From the NCBI GenBank assembly GCA_963778675.1, contig CAVZVI010000014.1:558001-622000 (forward strand): a stretch of DNA of 64,000 nucleotides. Direction: 5' to 3'. The notes beneath the pieces are model-generated. The model did no database searches, was not told where the DNA came from, and worked only from the letters and a program-made list of their open reading frames with translations. Both the position numbers and the translations under genes were made by a program. The DNA is from CAWCDJ01 sp963778675 (GTDB taxonomy: Bacteria > Acidobacteriota > Terriglobia > Bryobacterales > Bryobacteraceae). Shown piece by piece: positions 54,401 to 61,216 of the stretch. Positions within the stretch are counted from its first letter, which is position 1. Each line of letters begins with the position of its first letter.

Positions 54401-54809
54401 CCGCCTGGGACGCGGATGCCACTTTCAGCACTTTCCCCGTGGCCAGGTGGTAAGTGTCCAGATCGCGAGCGACAGCGCTTCTGTCCCCGGCCAGAAGATC
54501 GAGGATCGCGAGCCGCCGGGCGATGACGCCTTCACGGGCCGCATCTCCGGAGGTGCGGAGTGCACCCAGGAGCTTGGAATAGGCCGTCCGGGCCGCCGGA
54601 TCGCCGTAGCGTTCCAGGAATTCGGCGTACGCAGTGAGCGCGGGGATGCTGGAGGGGTTCGCGTCCGCTGCATGTTGGAGTGCGGCACGCGCACCCTCCG
54701 TGTCGCCGGAAGCCTCCATCTGTTGAGTTGAGCCGGAAATCGACTGGGCCGGAAGTCTTGCGCAGGAAAGTGATGCAACAACCGTTACAAAAATCGGGAA
54801 CGCCTTCAT
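51405..54809 (-). CDS. Large secreted protein of unknown function
   Basis: An 1134-aa protein with a signal peptide (MKAFPIFVTVVASLSCARLPAQ). Residues about 25-115 look TPR-like (EGARAALQHAADANPSSIPALTAYAEFLERYG). The remainder is mostly helical without a recognised domain; notable segments are KCDAPNVAELIRILGFRMRGGCG and PRWWTVTPAQVHWVGLHLRYG. It is read with the VWA gene (6 bp apart), suggesting a two-part secreted or periplasmic system. Confidence 0.78.
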   Translation of the reverse strand: MKAFPIFVTVVASLSCARLPAQSISGSTQQMEASGDTEGARAALQHAADANPSSIPALTAYAEFLERYGDPAARTAYSKLLGALRTSGDAAREGVIARRLAILDLLAGDRSAVARDLDTYHLATGKVLKVASASQAVPDAGTAAIPGPLRSFARMAAISSDADPETVLAALARNVVTNGFQASHSNDALEQTEYLKLVHRYLSQAHELDKLAGPDHVIKIDKCDAPNVAELIRILGFRMRGGCGSEVVLETVNAARAFLSTDSGFPINELEQALRTNRPFTYDYHPTEVPVLFGPEYWMNGVKDKEADFLDTFISDPSICRLYLGLSKIDRQTAEALRKGVPYARLKVFAHVLDFFGGMFEIRDGKALVPGGQHSAAAWADLVGVSPDKGTEFFDKLIAKDDGWLASLYDALARIQGPVRDYLTDPARMKRFYSAVRGRITSPGPARPVFRSNTDMMLLTTRLRLDANGKPHIPGNLEVWKNLFVDHPQGKYDVKLTRLAATWKDPDDVLEALFALCRKAVENEPLKIFMALSDLDRNRAKPLEAATVDRLARAYHTFGAQYSIFSESRSLSDKAILEFLDTAEALNKIHDPLLRSDAAGSFQALAGLWQILVRQGTIQDGSAEAAFTAIVTPFAGVRSDRELFDAGRGGVKALLAAVPNSGAGDGIAHAQERMTELLAGATESADAEVQAKVEQDLGRILDAQRMVSLDTLFQLADHIEAIGKGAKLNPALINKLTANISEIQLPRSSLSSTEKNAMGFGYWTDKHVDAERKLNLRAAIEKAGGNPEKLSEVRGLMAPILRDTLVGFNYAYYAPPGAQILITNPLFVRSHDFVGMQGTSHTWRATELFGTGWPSNAGGRLVGSLATLPYALAEAEQNFLIPTQTQALIWGDLVPQMMLSAKIPRWWTVTPAQVHWVGLHLRYGRELLAESALDPALRAQVLDALSTHAAPVRTALVDRLLDRGDVKDAAEQVTPSELFSIARDLAPKRPSDSSCVLAEMQRLAANSPKSINYRAISRAFGTPKPTLANSYEPELLNLRTFPALMGYSSRIMAESWESNALYWASLADETSVTPAQLNVRIPEWTQMLVQQIFASHLEDWPALLKSLREVGDEVRAHSRASADQKASLQEIPNR

Positions 54810-54861
54810 GACGCCTCCGCTACTGGTGGACTACTGTACCATGTTGAGCCACGGTTTCGTG

Positions 54862-54891
54862 ATTCTAAATCAAACAAAACACGAAGTGCAA
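54862..54891 (-). promoter_or_regulatory. Candidate promoter of the 1134-aa/VWA operon
   Basis: Minus strand TTGCAC (54886-54891), 18-nt spacer, TAGAAT (54862-54867), in an AT-rich stretch about 53 bp before the start. Confidence 0.45.
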
Positions 54892-55018
54892 CATCGGCGA
54901 TGTAAAAACGTATACGACGCATTCAAAAAACGGGATTTAGGGGGAAGTCACGAAGCGCAAAAATCTCCCCGCGCCGGCCTGACGAGACCAGCGGGCCGGC
55001 CGCTAGCGAGGAGTATGG

Positions 55019-55879
55019 CTACTGAGGCAGTTGGACCGTGACGTGCCGTTCGCGGTTGAGTTGCAGGGTCAGGCTGCGATCCACGTCGCCGAGCGGGACT
55101 TGCCTCTCGTCGTGCTCCAGCGTCACGTAGTGCAACGTCCGGCCTTCGACCCAATACGAAGCCGCCGCGCGGATCACGTGATCCTTGAACGCGAGCAGGT
55201 AAATGGGCGAAGACGCGGTGCCCGAGGTGGGCGCCGGCGCCGACGGGTGAACTTCCTGCCCGTACTCATCGTATTCGCGCATCTCGGGGTGAGCGCGCTC
55301 CACGTAGACCGACGTCGTCGTCTGCGGCTGTGCCGGGTAAACGACCGTCACATTCGGAGACGAATTATAGGCGGGGGAGCTGTAGCCGTAGTCGGCCGGG
55401 TAGCCGTATCCGCCGTATCCGTACGAGTCGTAATAGGGCCAGTAAGCGTAGCTCCCGATGTACGGATAAGAGTAGACATACGGCGAGTAAAAACCGTTGA
55501 AGAAAATGCTGGAGAACCCGCGGTTGAAGCCGCGAACGAAGAAGCCCTTGCTAAACCCTCCCTTGTTGAACCCGCCGCGAAATCCTCCACCGACGAACCC
55601 ACCGCGGAATCCGCCGCCACCCATGCCACCGCGGAACCCGCCGCCACCCATGCCACCGCGGAAGCCGCCGCCGCCCATGCCGCCGCGGAATCCTCCACCG
55701 CCCATGCCACCGCGGAATCCTCCACCGCCCATGCCACCGCGGAATCCGCCGCCGCCCATTCCGCCGCGGAATCCTCCACCGCCCATTCCGCCGCCGCGTC
55801 CGCCTCCACCGCCGCGCTGCGCCATCGCAGTGCTTCCGGCCAACACAAAGCACAAAGCGAATAGTTGTAGAGCCCTCAT
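55019..55879 (-). CDS. Secreted Gly-rich repeat protein
   Basis: A 286-aa exported protein (signal ALQLFALCFVLAGSTAMA). Residues about 31-93 are seven exact copies of GMGGGGFRG plus one variant, then a Gly/Phe/Asn region (GGFNKGGFSKGFFVRGFNRG) and a Tyr-rich part (YPYIGSYAYWPYYDSYGYGGYG). The final 60 residues form a small domain (YLLAFKDHVIRAAASYWVEGRTLHYVTLEHD) seen in many acidobacterial proteins. May be a structural surface or envelope protein. Confidence 0.83.
   Translation of the reverse strand: MRALQLFALCFVLAGSTAMAQRGGGGGRGGGMGGGGFRGGMGGGGFRGGMGGGGFRGGMGGGGFRGGMGGGGFRGGMGGGGFRGGMGGGGFRGGFVGGGFRGGFNKGGFSKGFFVRGFNRGFSSIFFNGFYSPYVYSYPYIGSYAYWPYYDSYGYGGYGYPADYGYSSPAYNSSPNVTVVYPAQPQTTTSVYVERAHPEMREYDEYGQEVHPSAPAPTSGTASSPIYLLAFKDHVIRAAASYWVEGRTLHYVTLEHDERQVPLGDVDRSLTLQLNRERHVTVQLPQ
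55601..55789 (-). repeat. 27-bp tandem repeat, seven units
   Basis: Seven in-register 27-bp copies encode GMGGGGFRG. Copies differ only at synonymous positions, so the peptide is conserved although the DNA has diverged. The Met codons are spaced exactly 27 bp from 55784 down to 55622. Confidence 0.9.
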
Positions 55880-55966
55880 CGGAATGCCCTCTACTCGGAG
55901 CTTACTCCCACCTGCGGCAGAGCCGCAAGCATTGGAGTACGATCAACGGCAGGGAGTGAATCATTC

Positions 55967-56425
55967 ATGACCTTTCGTCTGTTTTCCAACGCTTTCCCGG
56001 AGGGCGGATGGATCCCGAATCTGCACAGTTGCGAAGGTGCGGACGTTTCGCCGTCGCTCGAATGGAGCGGCAGCCCTCCGGAGACGCGCAGTTTCGCGCT
56101 GGTGGTGGAGGATCCGGATGCGCCCGCCGGCATTTGGACGCACTGGGTGCTTTATGACATACCGCCCAAAATTCACCAACTGGCGCAGGGATTCAAGGCA
56201 GGCGCTCCGGGCCTAAGCGGTGTTAACGATTTCGGCAAGCCGGGCTACGGAGGCCCCTGCCCGCCCAAGGGGCACGGGCCCCACCGTTACTTCTTCCGGC
56301 TCTATGCGCTGGACGTTCACACGTTAGGCCTTCCGGCGGGGGTGAAGCGTCCGGAGTTGCTGGAAGCGATGGACGGCCACGTCCTTGGCGAAGCGCAGAC
56401 GGTTGGCCGGTTCGAGCGCCACTAG
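55967..56425 (+). CDS. YbhB/YbcL-type PEBP (Raf-kinase-inhibitor-like) protein
   Basis: A 152-aa protein with the phosphatidylethanolamine-binding fold. The ligand pocket motifs are VVEDPDAPAGIWTHWVLYDIP and GPHRYFFRLYALD; GPCPPKGHGPH is the conserved loop. Bacterial members have no proven function. No signal peptide. Convergent with the DUF1328 gene. Confidence 0.93.
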   Translation: MTFRLFSNAFPEGGWIPNLHSCEGADVSPSLEWSGSPPETRSFALVVEDPDAPAGIWTHWVLYDIPPKIHQLAQGFKAGAPGLSGVNDFGKPGYGGPCPPKGHGPHRYFFRLYALDVHTLGLPAGVKRPELLEAMDGHVLGEAQTVGRFERH

Positions 56426-56429
56426 CAAC

Positions 56430-56591
56430 TCAAACCCGTCTCATGAGATGGCCGATCAAACTGATAGCGCACAACACCACTGCGATGTAAAAGACCAGCT
56501 TGGCCATCGCCGCGAACGCCATGGCCGACATGCCGAAACCGAGGAAGGCAGCCGCCAGAGCGAGCACGAAGAAAGCCAGTGCCCAAAGCAT
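56430..56591 (-). CDS. DUF1328 small membrane protein (YtjA-like)
   Basis: A 53-aa protein from ATG 56591 with two hydrophobic helices (MLWALAFFVLALAAAFLGFG and AAMAKLVFYIAVVLCAISLIG) around a short loop; this matches the DUF1328/YtjA family of small membrane proteins. Role unknown. A longer start upstream would add a basic non-family extension. Confidence 0.85.
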   Translation of the reverse strand: MLWALAFFVLALAAAFLGFGMSAMAFAAMAKLVFYIAVVLCAISLIGHLMRRV

Positions 56592-56620
56592 TTTCGTTCT
56601 CCCACCTATCCTTGAGCACG

Positions 56621-57445
56621 ATGGATGCCAATACCCGCCTTCGACCAAGTAAGATCGTAAGAGCAATGATTTATACCTGTTATGAGATGGTACGGGATTG
56701 CCGGGCCGGCCTCCCCGAGGGGTGGGAGTATTTTCTATCCAGTTACATCCCTGTAATTCGGCGCCTGCTGGCACATTATTCTCCGGAGAAATCCGACCTC
56801 CTCGGGCGTATCCTGGCAGCGGTTCACCGGCCGGATTCCAGCCTGTTCCAATCGATGGAGCCCGCCCCGGAGCGGCAGTTCGTCTGCGAGCTGCGACAGG
56901 TGGTTCTGGCAGAGCTCGCGCCGCCAGCCCCGGAATACCGGCTCACCCTGGAGGAGGTGGCCGCGGCGTTCGAGCCATTCACGCTGGTGGAGAAGCAGGC
57001 GGCCTGGATCGAAACGATGGGGTACGGCGCTACGGAGACAGGCGCAATGCTGCGCATGGCGCCTGTCACGGTGGAGAAGATCCGGAGCCGTGCTGCGGAA
57101 CTGCTGCGCGGAAAGGTGGATGCCTGGAGCCGGTCCATGCCGGCAGAAAACGGGCTTGTGCTGGGACGCGCGGCCGCCGCGGCTGGAACGAAGGAATGTC
57201 TGCCGGCCAAAACGTTCCTGGACGTCCTCGACGGACGCGCCACCTGGCGCGGCCGGGAGGAGATGGAGCAGCATGCCGCGGGGTGCTGGCACTGCATCGA
57301 CCATTTCAGCAGGCTGGCGGAGGTGCTGGAGGTGCTTAGAGGAATTCAGCCGCTCACGGAAGCGGAAATCGAGCCGTACCGCAAGCTGGTGGGAATCGAA
57401 GACAGGAAAGCGCGCGGCTGGAAGCGCTGGTTCGGAGCTTCGTAG
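56621..57445 (+). CDS. Sigma-70-like protein with C-terminal Cys/His zinc-finger-like region
   Basis: A 274-aa protein from ATG 56621 (an alternative start is ATG 56666, MIYTCYEMVRDC, 259 aa; neither has a strong ribosome site). The first part resembles sigma region 2 (WEYFLSSYIPVIRRLLAHY); residues about 135-180 form a helix-turn-helix like region 4 (MGYGATETGAMLRMAPVTVEKIRSRAAELL). Near residue 225 EQHAAGCWHCIDHF looks like the HxxxCxxC of anti-sigma zinc fingers. Possibly a self-regulated ECF-like factor. Confidence 0.62.
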   Translation: MDANTRLRPSKIVRAMIYTCYEMVRDCRAGLPEGWEYFLSSYIPVIRRLLAHYSPEKSDLLGRILAAVHRPDSSLFQSMEPAPERQFVCELRQVVLAELAPPAPEYRLTLEEVAAAFEPFTLVEKQAAWIETMGYGATETGAMLRMAPVTVEKIRSRAAELLRGKVDAWSRSMPAENGLVLGRAAAAAGTKECLPAKTFLDVLDGRATWRGREEMEQHAAGCWHCIDHFSRLAEVLEVLRGIQPLTEAEIEPYRKLVGIEDRKARGWKRWFGAS

Positions 57446-57483
57446 GGGCCAGGCGTGCCCGGCCCCCACGAGGATTCGGGCTG

Positions 57484-60400
57484 CTAGAAGACGACCCGCA
57501 GCGACAGTTCAATCTGCCGCGGCGCGCGCGCGCCGCTGACCTGTCCGAACGTCAGGTTGGTCTGAGCGCCGGTAGTCGGGTTGAAGCTCGTACCGGAGTT
57601 CACGGCATTGTACTGGGTGTGGTTCCAGGCATTGAACAACTCGGTCCGGAACTGGATGTAGCGGCTCTCCCCCAAGATTGGGAAGCGCTTGGACACCGCG
57701 ACGTCCCAGTTGTTCGTCCCGGGAGCGCGGCAGACGTTTACGCCGGCGTTGCCGAAGTTGGCCATTGTGACGTTGGAGTTGCCCCACTGCCCGATCGCCG
57801 GAGCCGAGACTGCCGAGGTGTTGAACCACTGGTTGAACGTCCTGGGGCCATTGCAGTCCCCGACGATGTTCACCCGCGCGCCTTCGGCCGATCCCGTCGG
57901 ATCCTGCGAGGTCGTCCAGCCGAGGCCGGGGGTGAACGGGTTCCCGCTCATAAACGTGGTGACGCCGCTGATCTGCCAGTTGTCGAATACCCACCTGGCG
58001 GGCCGGACGTTCATCCTGGTTCCGAGCTTCGGAAGATCGTAGAAGTAGTTGGCGACGAACACGTCCGGCCGATCGAACCCGGCCGGGCCGTAGTTGCGCG
58101 ACCGCGGAGCGAAATACGGGCTGACCGTGGAAGTATCGCCATCCGCCACGTCGAGAACCTTCGAACGGGTGTAGGCAACGCCCATCTGCAGACCCCGTGT
58201 GAATCGCCGGCTCACCGAAACCTGCAGGGAGTTGTAGTTGGAGTTGTAGGCGTTGGTCAGAGTAGTGATGCTGCCCCACCCGAGATACGGCCGCAGGTAG
58301 TTGTCGGAGAGCGGCTTGCCGGGCTGCGATGGATCCTGGTTGGCGACGTTGAAACGGGCGCCGATCGGAATCGGATTGAGGTCCTTGCCGGCGATCAGGT
58401 GGTAGGATGCGCTCCCCACATAGGCGACGTCAATGGCGAAATCCTTCACCTGCTGCTGGATTCCGAAGCTCCAGTTCATCGTCGTAGCCGGATTGTTGTA
58501 GCCCAGCAGGTTGTTGATGTTGGTTGGCCCGGTGGCGCCTCCGCTGTTGGCGTAAGTGTCCAGGGTTCCGAAGTAGAGCGTCGGGCTGAACGCCACCGGC
58601 GGGTTGCCGTTGGTGTTCATGGTCGGGTTGCCCTGCAAGCGGTCCTGGAACATGCCGAAGCCTCCGCGAATGGCGGTTTTGCCGGTGCCGAAGACATCCC
58701 AGGCGAAGCCCAGGCGCGGACCGTAGTACAAGCCGCCGGTTGTATAGAGCCCCGCGGGATAGCCGTCCACGCCCCCCACGGCCGCGCCGTTGGCGACATT
58801 GCCGGTTCCCGGGATGAAGAGGCCGATCAGCGGATTCGGATAGAGGGTGCCCGTCCGTGGATCGACGGCCACACGCTTCTTGGTGGCGGGATCGATCGTC
58901 GGCATGTACAGCAACGGCGCGTTCGCCTGGCTGTACAGTCCGGGGTTGAAGCCCGCGATCGTCTGGTTGTGGTCGGTCTGGGGAGGCAGGTGGTAGAAGC
59001 GCATGCCTACGTCAAGCGTCAACCTGCGGCTAATGCGCCAGTTGTCCTGAACGTAGAGCTCCAGATTGTCGAAGTACCAGTCGCCGTTAACGCGCGCGGT
59101 CGCTTCCGAGTAAGTATTGAGCTGGCCGATCAGCGCATTCGCGAACGAATCGCCGGTGTCGAACGGGTTGTTCGAGTTGGTACTGAAGTTGAAGGTTCCG
59201 CGGGGATTGGTGCCGCCCACCTGGAACTTGCGCGTGCGCTCGAAATACATGCCGGCTTTGAACGTGTGCGAGCCATGAACCTTCGAGATGTTGTCGACGA
59301 AGCTCATGATGTCGTTGAAGTTCTCATACGGTATGTTTCCGTAGCTCATGTTGACCGTGTTGGATGGCTGGCCGCCGAATGCGATGTTCGGCATGTAGTT
59401 TGTTTTGTCCACGTAGCTCACGCCGCTGTTGGAATCCGCGAACCACTGCGCGGGATTCCCCACCTTGGAGCGATCGATCGCGGACGCATCCTGCGGGTAA
59501 AAATAAAGGTTGTTGTGGCTCTTGCCGAAGATGAACTCGTTCACCAGGGTGGAGGAGAAGCTCTTCGTCACGTGGAAGACATGCCCCTTGCCGGGCTGTC
59601 CGAACGTAATCGGGACGGTCCCGATGTTGACGCTGCCATTCACCCACATGCCATAGGGGGTCTGCTGTTCGTCCTTATCTTGCACGTAGCGCCAGTAGAC
59701 CTGGAGGGTGGGAGTGATGTTGTAGTCGATGCGGACCATGTCCTCGCGCTTCGGATATCCGCCGGTGTACTGGCTGAAGTAATTGCGCTGGAACCGGTTG
59801 TTGTCGGTGGCGGCGTCGCCGGGGCAGCCCGCGCAGTTGTAGTTCGGCTTCGGGAAGTAGTTGAGCATGGCGAGGCCCAGCGTGCTGAAGCGGCTCTTCG
59901 GAACTAGGTTGCCTGGGAACTGGACGCCTGTGGTCGGGTCGATGACTTTAATTACCTGGCCCGAAGAGTTATAGCTCTGCGAGAAATCGCCATTCCGCTC
60001 CAGGTCGGTCGGCACAGTTGCGTAGCGCGTTCCATAGTCCTTGCGCTGCCCTGTGTACTCCTGGCTGAAGAAGAAGAAGAGCTTTTCGCGGTTGGTGTTG
60101 AACACCTTGGGAATGAAAACCGGTCCGCCGACCGAGTAGCCTGTAATCCGGTACCGGTACGGAGCCTTCTTGATGCCCGACCGGTTGTTGAAGAAGCTGT
60201 TGGCGTTCAGGCTTTCATGCCGGTAGGTGTCGTATCCGGTGACATGGAAGTCGCGGCTGCCGCCCTTGGTGATTACGGTGATGACGCCGCCGGAATTCCG
60301 TCCGAATTCGGCCTGGTAGTTGCTAGTCAGGACCTTCACTTCGGCGATCGAGTCCATGTTCGGCTCGAACTGCAAAGTGTTGTTGGAACCCGTATCGAGG

Positions 60401-60996
60401 TTCGTGATGCCGTCCACCGCGTAGTTCTTGGCGTTCTCGCGGGATCCGTTGATGAACGTGCCGCGCAGGGAATCCGGAGAACTGGTCTCGCGGGCCTGGC
60501 TGAAGTTATCGACGACGCCAGGCACCGTCAATAGCAGCGCGAACATATCGCGCCCCTTGATGGCGATGTTCTGGAACTGAGCATCGGTAATGGTGCCCGA
60601 TTTCTCGGCTGTGGCGAGGTTGATCTGGGAGACCTCGCCGGTTACCTGAACGCTTTCGGAAAGTGCACCGACTTCCAGCTTCAACTGGCCCAGGGTCCGA
60701 GTCTCACCCGAGGTGACGAAGATGTTTTTCGTATTCAGTGTTTTGAAGCCTGTGGCCTTCACCCCCAGGTCGTATGTTCCGCCTTGGACAATGGTGAAAA
60801 CGCAGGCACCCTGATTGTCGGACTTGACAGTCGCGGCAGTGCCGGTTGCCTGGTTGATTAGGGTGCATTCGGCGCCCGGAATTGGAGCGCCCGAGGGATC
60901 GACGATCGTGGTCAATACGGAGCTCGAGACGTTCTGTGAGAACGCAAGGGCAGCCGCGCACACCAAAAGTGTGACCAAGGTTAACAGCTTTTTCAT
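57484..60996 (-). CDS. TonB-dependent-receptor-like outer-membrane protein (OAR-like)
   Basis: An 1170-aa protein from ATG 60996 (signal MKKLLTLVTLLVCAAALAFS). The N-terminus is a carboxypeptidase-regulatory-like domain (VDPSGAPIPGAECTLINQATG), then a plug (IAIKGRDMFALLLTVPGV; RENAKNYAVDGITNLD) and a large beta barrel ending in aromatic VVF. Typical of the very large acidobacterial OAR family; its transported ligand is unknown but is probably a saccharide. Divergent from the second receptor-like gene. Confidence 0.9.
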   Translation of the reverse strand: MKKLLTLVTLLVCAAALAFSQNVSSSVLTTIVDPSGAPIPGAECTLINQATGTAATVKSDNQGACVFTIVQGGTYDLGVKATGFKTLNTKNIFVTSGETRTLGQLKLEVGALSESVQVTGEVSQINLATAEKSGTITDAQFQNIAIKGRDMFALLLTVPGVVDNFSQARETSSPDSLRGTFINGSRENAKNYAVDGITNLDTGSNNTLQFEPNMDSIAEVKVLTSNYQAEFGRNSGGVITVITKGGSRDFHVTGYDTYRHESLNANSFFNNRSGIKKAPYRYRITGYSVGGPVFIPKVFNTNREKLFFFFSQEYTGQRKDYGTRYATVPTDLERNGDFSQSYNSSGQVIKVIDPTTGVQFPGNLVPKSRFSTLGLAMLNYFPKPNYNCAGCPGDAATDNNRFQRNYFSQYTGGYPKREDMVRIDYNITPTLQVYWRYVQDKDEQQTPYGMWVNGSVNIGTVPITFGQPGKGHVFHVTKSFSSTLVNEFIFGKSHNNLYFYPQDASAIDRSKVGNPAQWFADSNSGVSYVDKTNYMPNIAFGGQPSNTVNMSYGNIPYENFNDIMSFVDNISKVHGSHTFKAGMYFERTRKFQVGGTNPRGTFNFSTNSNNPFDTGDSFANALIGQLNTYSEATARVNGDWYFDNLELYVQDNWRISRRLTLDVGMRFYHLPPQTDHNQTIAGFNPGLYSQANAPLLYMPTIDPATKKRVAVDPRTGTLYPNPLIGLFIPGTGNVANGAAVGGVDGYPAGLYTTGGLYYGPRLGFAWDVFGTGKTAIRGGFGMFQDRLQGNPTMNTNGNPPVAFSPTLYFGTLDTYANSGGATGPTNINNLLGYNNPATTMNWSFGIQQQVKDFAIDVAYVGSASYHLIAGKDLNPIPIGARFNVANQDPSQPGKPLSDNYLRPYLGWGSITTLTNAYNSNYNSLQVSVSRRFTRGLQMGVAYTRSKVLDVADGDTSTVSPYFAPRSRNYGPAGFDRPDVFVANYFYDLPKLGTRMNVRPARWVFDNWQISGVTTFMSGNPFTPGLGWTTSQDPTGSAEGARVNIVGDCNGPRTFNQWFNTSAVSAPAIGQWGNSNVTMANFGNAGVNVCRAPGTNNWDVAVSKRFPILGESRYIQFRTELFNAWNHTQYNAVNSGTSFNPTTGAQTNLTFGQVSGARAPRQIELSLRVVF

Positions 60997-61216
60997 GTGA
61001 CCCCACACATCCCGGCTGGCGCTGCCGGGAAGATCCGTAGCTCACCCGTTACGGACCTATGTAGAATTTAACCTCTAAATAGCCGAAACGCATATAGAAT
61101 AAGGCAACGCTTCTGCTATAGCAAGAGATTTCGTCGTGGAGACGAGACCGGCCGGCGGTCCGCCGGGTTTCGAGGTTACGTAGGGTTTTGGATTACGCTA
61201 AAGTTTGGGAAATCGG

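Noticed and set aside
55031..55864. Open frames antisense to the Gly-rich repeat gene (Ala/Glu/Thr repeats or Pro-rich repeats)
   Set aside because: They mirror the 27-bp repeat; the minus-strand frame has a signal peptide and a conserved C-terminal domain.
57619..59907. 762-codon frame antisense to the TonB receptor gene
   Set aside because: No recognisable motif; it is a codon-bias shadow of a clear receptor gene.
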